NCBI GenBank assembly: GCA_009602725.1
Contig: WELB01000164.1
Span: 257,930 to 271,957 of the forward strand
Origin: Spirogloea muscicola
Lineage: Eukaryota; Streptophyta; Zygnematophyceae; Spirogloeales; Spirogloeaceae
DNA length: 14,028 bases
Direction: 5' to 3'
In this document: positions 9,901-14,028 of the stretch, piece after piece
Numbering within the stretch: position 1 is the first letter of the stretch
How the letters are laid out: each line of letters begins with the position of its first letter
Program-made: the position numbers and the translations under genes
Notes under the pieces: model-generated
Told to the model about the DNA's origin: nothing
The model's input: the letters and a program-made list of their open reading frames with translations, nothing else
The model's database searches: none

Positions 9901-10245
9901 CTCTCACCAAGGACATAGCACGCACTTGGCCAGTCTGCAGGACAATGCTGCGGTGATTATATCATAGTTGGAGAGCAAATTATTGACACGTTGGACTGTG
10001 CATTTGAGGCGGTTAACTTCGACATTACACTTATGCTTTGCTAGATTGGTCCTTGCAGAGGTCATGCATCCACTCATGCGGCTCTGTTCTATCACCCAGC
10101 TTCTAATGCTTCACTGTGTGCGGCCCTCCTCGCAGTTATGCTCATTGGGCCCCCTGCCTTCCTCCTGGCGCTTCTGCTGCTCCTTCGGCAGGCTATGCGC
10201 TTCCGGCCCCTCGTGCGCTCCAAGTCTGGTATCAAGTTGGCTTGA
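6866..10245 (+). CDS. PhoD-type metallophosphatase, 9 exons, about 502 aa
   Basis: Exons: 6866-6918, 7113-7290, 7533-7760, 7861-8043, 8167-8307, 8753-8860, 9071-9314, 9611-9874, 10136-10245. Exon 1 encodes MTLAARALVLLLALASG, a good signal peptide. The PhoD signature follows: RIAFGSC (Cys about residue 70), FVWMGDNIYADD (about 91-102), GTWDDHDYG (about 156-164), GSSIQVLSNLS across exons 5/6, and ISGDVHF (about 304-310). These supply the Cys, Asp and His ligands expected for the metal centre of PhoD-family phosphomonoesterases/phosphodiesterases. The last exon adds one hydrophobic helix (about 463-483) and a basic tail, so I infer a type I membrane protein with its catalytic part in the secretory lumen or outside. 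Uncertain points: exon 2 could start at 6987, exon 9 at 10061, and the exon 5 donor is GC rather than GT. If intron 1 is not spliced, a poly-Ala N-terminus in frame from 6826 is possible. Confidence 0.92.
7410..7440. repeat. Perfect 12-bp hairpin in PhoD intron 2
   Basis: GGCTGAGACGTC (7410-7421) pairs without mismatch with GACGTCTCAGCC (7429-7440) around a 7-nt TGCTGCT loop. It sits in the middle of intron 2 (7291-7532), whose donor GTCCGC is weak. It may bring splice sites closer or be chance. Confidence 0.8.
8308..8752 (+). other. PhoD intron 5 with apparent GC donor
   Basis: Family-conserved protein sequence runs to SSIQ at 8307 and resumes as VLSNLS at 8753. The intron would begin GCTCGT and end TTGTGCAG. 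No GT nearby keeps both conserved blocks intact. Reading through adds nine residues and then stops at 8335-8337. This 445-bp stretch shows no other coding signal. Confidence 0.65.
9875..10135 (+). other. PhoD intron 8; retention would remove the membrane anchor
   Basis: The donor is GTCCGG and the favoured acceptor is CTCCTCGCAG, with CAGAG at 10060 as the alternative in the same phase. Reading straight through exon 8 adds 14 residues (GPVAELTCHLSPRT) and stops at 9916-9918, without the hydrophobic segment of exon 9. Confidence 0.6.
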
Positions 10246-11445
10246 CAGCCATGCCCCTCACCATCTCCGGGCCACATACGCTAGTGGTTCGCTATGTCTT
10301 GAACACATCTGGCTCTTTCAGAAAGCCAACCCAAATTTAATCATTCTCTTGTCCAGTTCTTGTCTCAGCTATATGATTGCACAGATAGCATGGGCCTTAT
10401 AAGTCGCACTGATGAAGGCAATCTCGAAGCAAAGAAGAGTGTATGCGCGCGGGGCCCTCCTTATCAGGCCAAATGCATGTTGAGCACGTGGTCTGCTACA
10501 GCCTCGGCAGCAGAGCAGGCATGCTGATCTTACAACAAATACTAGCGTGCAACAGCATCCATAAATACTAGCGTGCAGCATCCATAGCATTCAGTAGCTT
10601 TGAAAAGCATTCATTGTGGGTCGTCATCAGTGCAGACCATGAGTGCTGTGCGGGCAAAGGCGGGTAGATTCAGAAACTTGTGGCGCCACTCTGGCAATCA
10701 CTGCAGATATTGGCTGCAAAATATGCCCCAGAGCTGTTACTGCAGTGGGATAGCAATTGAGATATTGGTGCACAAGCGCATGCCCTAAGCATGCAATACT
10801 AGGGAATAAATAGCACAAGCTCTGCAGAACTTCAAAGTAGTGAGCCAGAGTAGTCTAAGCTCATGAATACTTGGCTCACATGCACGCATTGGCATGCATT
10901 GGCTACTAGAGTGTGTACTACTGTTTGGCATCAAGTGGCACAGGATGCTAAAAAAATTTAGTGAGGTCATATGATGTGTGCAACTTTTGACTTTCAACTG
11001 TGATCTAGAACTGCTTTACATTACGTTCAGCCCTTTTCAATACCCATTACCCTCTCCCTTCCAGTGATGCTGAAGCTTTTCTACTTTGTGGCCAGCATCA
11101 GCGCCTGAGGAATAAGTCGCAGCTCAATGTGCTTGTATGAATTTGCCTTGTCCAGCCTTGTATGTGTCAATGCCGAGAAACTCTTGCAGCCGCATTATTA
11201 GAATCGAAGACAAATGCAAGAAACAAAAGCAAGAACCTGCATTAAACAACGGTCCCAATTTGGTGCCTTGTCAATCTATGTATGTAACTAATCTGTGTAG
11301 CAGAACACTGATTTGTGTCTCTGTGACCGTTCTCTGGCCGACTTGGCTATTAGAGCCTTGCTGCTCAGTACACTTGGCTAAGCTAAGCTACACAACGCAT
11401 GCAGCTGAACAATTGCTGTCAAGAATGTCAGAAGAACGTCCCTTG
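10246..11445. other. Tail-to-tail intergenic region between PhoD and the AIG1-like gene
   Basis: Both neighbours end here, so it should hold two 3' UTRs and terminators. No exon is supported. An AATAAA lies at 10805-10810 on the plus strand, and a TGTAA string lies at 11016-11020 on the minus strand. Either could be a poly(A) signal, but both are far from the stop codons. A tandem duplication is at 10537-10585. Confidence 0.5.
10537..10585. repeat. Two-copy tandem repeat 3' of PhoD
   Basis: AAATACTAGCGTGC followed by CAGCATCCAT occurs at 10537-10562 and again at 10563-10585. The first copy has three extra bases (AAC or an equivalent placement) in the middle. This is a recent slippage-type duplication. 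Confidence 0.85.
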
Positions 11446-13903
11446 CTACCTGTGCTTAAATTTCTTTAGACCTACTGGCCCCTGCTGGACTCGTATCCTT
11501 TGCCCTGCATAGAAGAAGAGGAGGCAGGCGCCCTGCATGCAGCCTGCAGCGAGGAGGATGCCTTCAGGGTATGGTACAGCGTTGAGGTGCGGATACGGAT
11601 AGATCTGCAGCAAGCCGCGTCATATCCCACTCACTCAAAGCCAGGACTTGCCAAGCGCGTCATACATACAGGGCATATCACAAATATTTGCAAGTCAACT
11701 TTGGAGTGCTTCTTCCTGACCAGGCAGTAAATTGAGACTGACCACCAATAGGAGCTATCCTCCTGGCTGCATAAGCATTTCTTGATACAAGGACAAGGAG
11801 TGAGCTGAAGAAGTCTTGAGTGGAATAACTTCTTCAGATAAGGATAACAGACGAGAGGACGCAGTGAGGCGAGTGGCGCGTACCTTGGATTGGAGAGTCC
11901 ACCACTGCAGCCAAACGAAGTAGGTCAGGACAAATGCCACCATGAAGTTGAGCGACTTCCTCCTGCAACATCACGGCCCCACTCATCTCACTGTATGCTG
12001 CGTCCAGTTGCACTTGCAGCTCAACTATCTTCTTCATAACAGGCTAACTTTGACATCACAGTCTGCAGAGATGAGGCTTATAATACTAGCGAGCGTACCG
12101 GAAAGCAAGCTTTGCTACATATATGTCCAGCCAGGCAATGACAGGACTGCAGCCTTGCAAGGCTATCTCAAGCCAGCGGGCTTTTGAGTAGCTGCACATG
12201 TTTGCAAAGGTGAAGTGGTCAACAGCGGCAGCTCTCTTTCAATTCCTCAAGTCTACCTTAGATTGACTGATTCACATTACGTGACAGACTACGACCATCC
12301 AAAGCACAATGCACCGCCAATTTCCTGGCCAAGCTGTATGTACAAGTACTTGCAGGGCGCCTGGGACAAGTATTTGGGAACCTCAAGACAAGTATTTGGG
12401 AACCTCACAAGCTGCCATGGATCGAACCTCCAGTGATGATGGAGACCACCCAGGACGACAGCCAGACAGCATTCAAAGGGCCAAAGGCGGCAGAGGAAAC
12501 GTCATCAGCAAGCACTCTCACATTGCCAACCTGCAAATCAAACTGATCCAACAATGTCATGCACTGCATTGGAGGAAATGCGTAAAACCATCACATCCGA
12601 GAGACCTTTGCCTGCTTGCTTTAGAAGGCCTTGCTGGACTACCATTAGCGTGCCCACGCTCTGACACACTCGTGGGAAGGCACTACTGATTTGTGGCCCT
12701 TATTGCTGCTGCAGCAGTACTTGACCGCATCACTTGAGCTAAAGTTGTGCCGAAGAATCAGACCTCTGGCAGGAGGTGGCAGAGGAGGGCACACGCCAAT
12801 CCAAGGAGCTGCAGCATGAGCGCCCAGAATGCAAATATCTGCAGGCCTTATGACAGCCCGCTGGTTAGCTGCCAGCACCACCACAGGTCATCTCATGACT
12901 AAGCTACAAGCTACAGTATGACGCTACTGGCTCTGACTGATGATGACATGGGATGACTTAAGGTCCTTAAGCCATGACTTCTAGATGAGTTTCATGTACA
13001 GCGGACGAGGTCTGGAACAGGGCCTGCCTTGGTGAAGAAGACGCCGTCGCCATCATGCGGAGGGTTGTCCGGGACCAGCTTGAAGTGCCAGGCGAAGAAG
13101 TAGAGGCACCTGCAAGAGGCAGGAGCCAGCAGGAGATTACTTTATATTGACCAATGGATTTCTGTACCACTTTAAACCCTCAACCTGGCACCTGACAAGT
13201 GATTATTACACGACCAAAGGCTTCTGCTCGTACTCAGGGGCCGCGAATCCATGCTTGAGCAATGTAGTCAAGTCACGTCATGTAACGCCAATCTACTTGT
13301 AGCTGCACTTAAATTAGCAAGCTCATTTCAAGCCGAACGTCCACTCAGGCAGTTTGAGGCAGCTTGGGTTTGTGGCGGAGCTGCACAAGATGCTGTGCAT
13401 CAAGCTACCAAGCCGCACTGAGCGGCTCCAGCAGGCGCTGCCTCTTCAGCTCTATGAAGTCATGAAGACCCTATGTATGCACCTGGCTGGCTTTTACAGC
13501 CGCTCTTTTAACATATGCCTGGCACTTGAAGCGTCTTTCCAGCTACATTGCTATCCTACTAGGAAAACTCTCAAGAGAATATCAACCTCTAGCTTATTGT
13601 GATGTTTACTTTGCTAGACCAGTCTCTAGACAACCCACTTTACATACAGGTTACGAGGGTTGTCTAAGTATAATGATCAATCATGGAAAGAGGTTTCACT
13701 CCAGCAGCCGCAGTCGTGTAGCTTGGGGGCGAGGGTTTGGGGTTTGTGGTTGAAATGGGGTCTTACAGCAGGAAGGAGGCGAGATGGAAGAGGAACTGCG
13801 CGTCGGTGGAGGGCCTGGCGGTGCTGCCGGCGGCGCCCGGGGCGGCGGCCTTGGCGGAGGCGGCGGCGGCGGCGGCTTGGCTCTGCCGGCCGTGCGCCCG
13901 CGC
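11446..13903 (-). CDS. FAR-17a/AIG1-like multi-pass membrane protein, 7 exons, 5' partial
   Basis: Minus-strand exons in transcript order: 13903-13767, 13109-13028, 12838-12764, 12530-12409, 12146-12099, 11962-11884, 11604-11446; every phase matches and they give at least 233 residues. Hydrophobic segments include FLFHLASFLLCLYFFAWHF (exons 1/2), FAFWALMLQLLGLACALL (exon 3), the VWLSSWVVSII region (exon 4) and FMVAFVLTYFVWLQWW (exon 6). Family-like landmarks are K-I-F-A-F-W before the second helix, LADDVSSAAFGPL, SIHGSFPVIAWLDI with a conserved-looking His, RRKSLNF, and IYPYP where the family has W-x-YP. Animal AIG1 and ADTRP hydrolyse fatty acid esters of hydroxy fatty acids, using a Thr and a His. 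The His is present here; the Thr position appears to be Ala. The start codon is missing because the contig turns into poly-T; the N-terminus is Ala-rich. Family assignment rests on motif recall, not on a search; exon 2 ends at an apparent GC donor. Confidence 0.75.
12365..12408. repeat. 22-bp tandem duplication abutting an AIG1-like splice donor
   Basis: GACAAGTATTTGGGAACCTCA is repeated in tandem at 12365-12386 and 12387-12407. On the minus strand this is the very start of intron 4 (donor GTGAGG at 12408-12403), so the duplicated unit overlaps the 5' splice site region. Only the exon-proximal copy has the GTGAGG; the distal copy reads TTGAGG. Confidence 0.8.
13110..13766 (-). other. AIG1-like intron 1
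   Basis: This 657-bp intron runs from donor GTAAGA next to 13767 to acceptor CTTGCAG ending at 13110. Joining its flanks completes a Leu codon and makes one continuous hydrophobic helix, which supports the junction. I see no other gene in it. Confidence 0.7.
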
Positions 13904-13904
13904 T

Positions 13905-14028
<124 letters not shown>

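Noticed and set aside
11834-12037. A minus-strand frame starting MKKIVELQVQLD, resembling a coiled coil
   Set aside because: It overlaps AIG1-like exon 6 in a different frame. The exon-6 frame joins its neighbours in phase and forms a family-like helix.
12416-12433. GGTTCGATCC on the minus strand, like a tRNA T-arm
   Set aside because: No matching acceptor, D or anticodon arms are found around it, and it lies inside AIG1-like exon 4.

Overview
The window looks like a nuclear contig from a green-lineage eukaryote. It carries three intron-rich protein genes with GC-rich exons. They are separated by less GC-rich non-coding DNA that holds decayed retroelement pieces and foldback repeats. The first gene is a CONSTANS-like protein with two B-boxes, a CCT domain and a C-terminal VP motif, a layout typical of plants and streptophyte algae. 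A streptophyte alga is my best guess. A chlorophyte or another green plant is not excluded from sequence alone.

Layout: 1-122 is a pure poly-A run. A complete four-exon CONSTANS-like gene (+) lies at 154-1893, followed by a 47-nt near-perfect hairpin at 2061-2107. A frameshifted C-terminal fragment of a non-LTR-type retroelement spans about 2430-3441. A second, 5'-truncated copy lies at about 4753-5040. A cluster of about 40-65 bp modules in both orientations occupies 5168-5780. A nine-exon PhoD-type metallophosphatase (+) with a predicted signal peptide and C-terminal membrane anchor lies at 6866-10245. A seven-exon FAR-17a/AIG1-like membrane protein gene (-) occupies 11446-13903 and is cut off at its 5' end by a poly-T run (13906-14028). 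PhoD and AIG1-like converge tail to tail across about 1.2 kb.

All three gene models were assembled by hand from reading frames, splice dinucleotides and intron phases. Every junction kept frame, and the joined proteins (329, about 502 and at least 233 residues) have sizes normal for their families. The genes do not form an obvious pathway: one is a light/photoperiod-type transcription regulator, one a secretory-pathway phosphoesterase, one a multi-pass lipid-hydrolase-family protein.

I see no CRISPR array, tRNA, rRNA or bacterial-type operon. The points most worth a second look are the apparent loss of the catalytic threonine in the AIG1-like protein, two introns that seem to start with GC, near-equal homopolymer runs on both contig ends, two strong hairpins, the foldback module cluster, and a possible anchored/soluble switch at the last PhoD intron.
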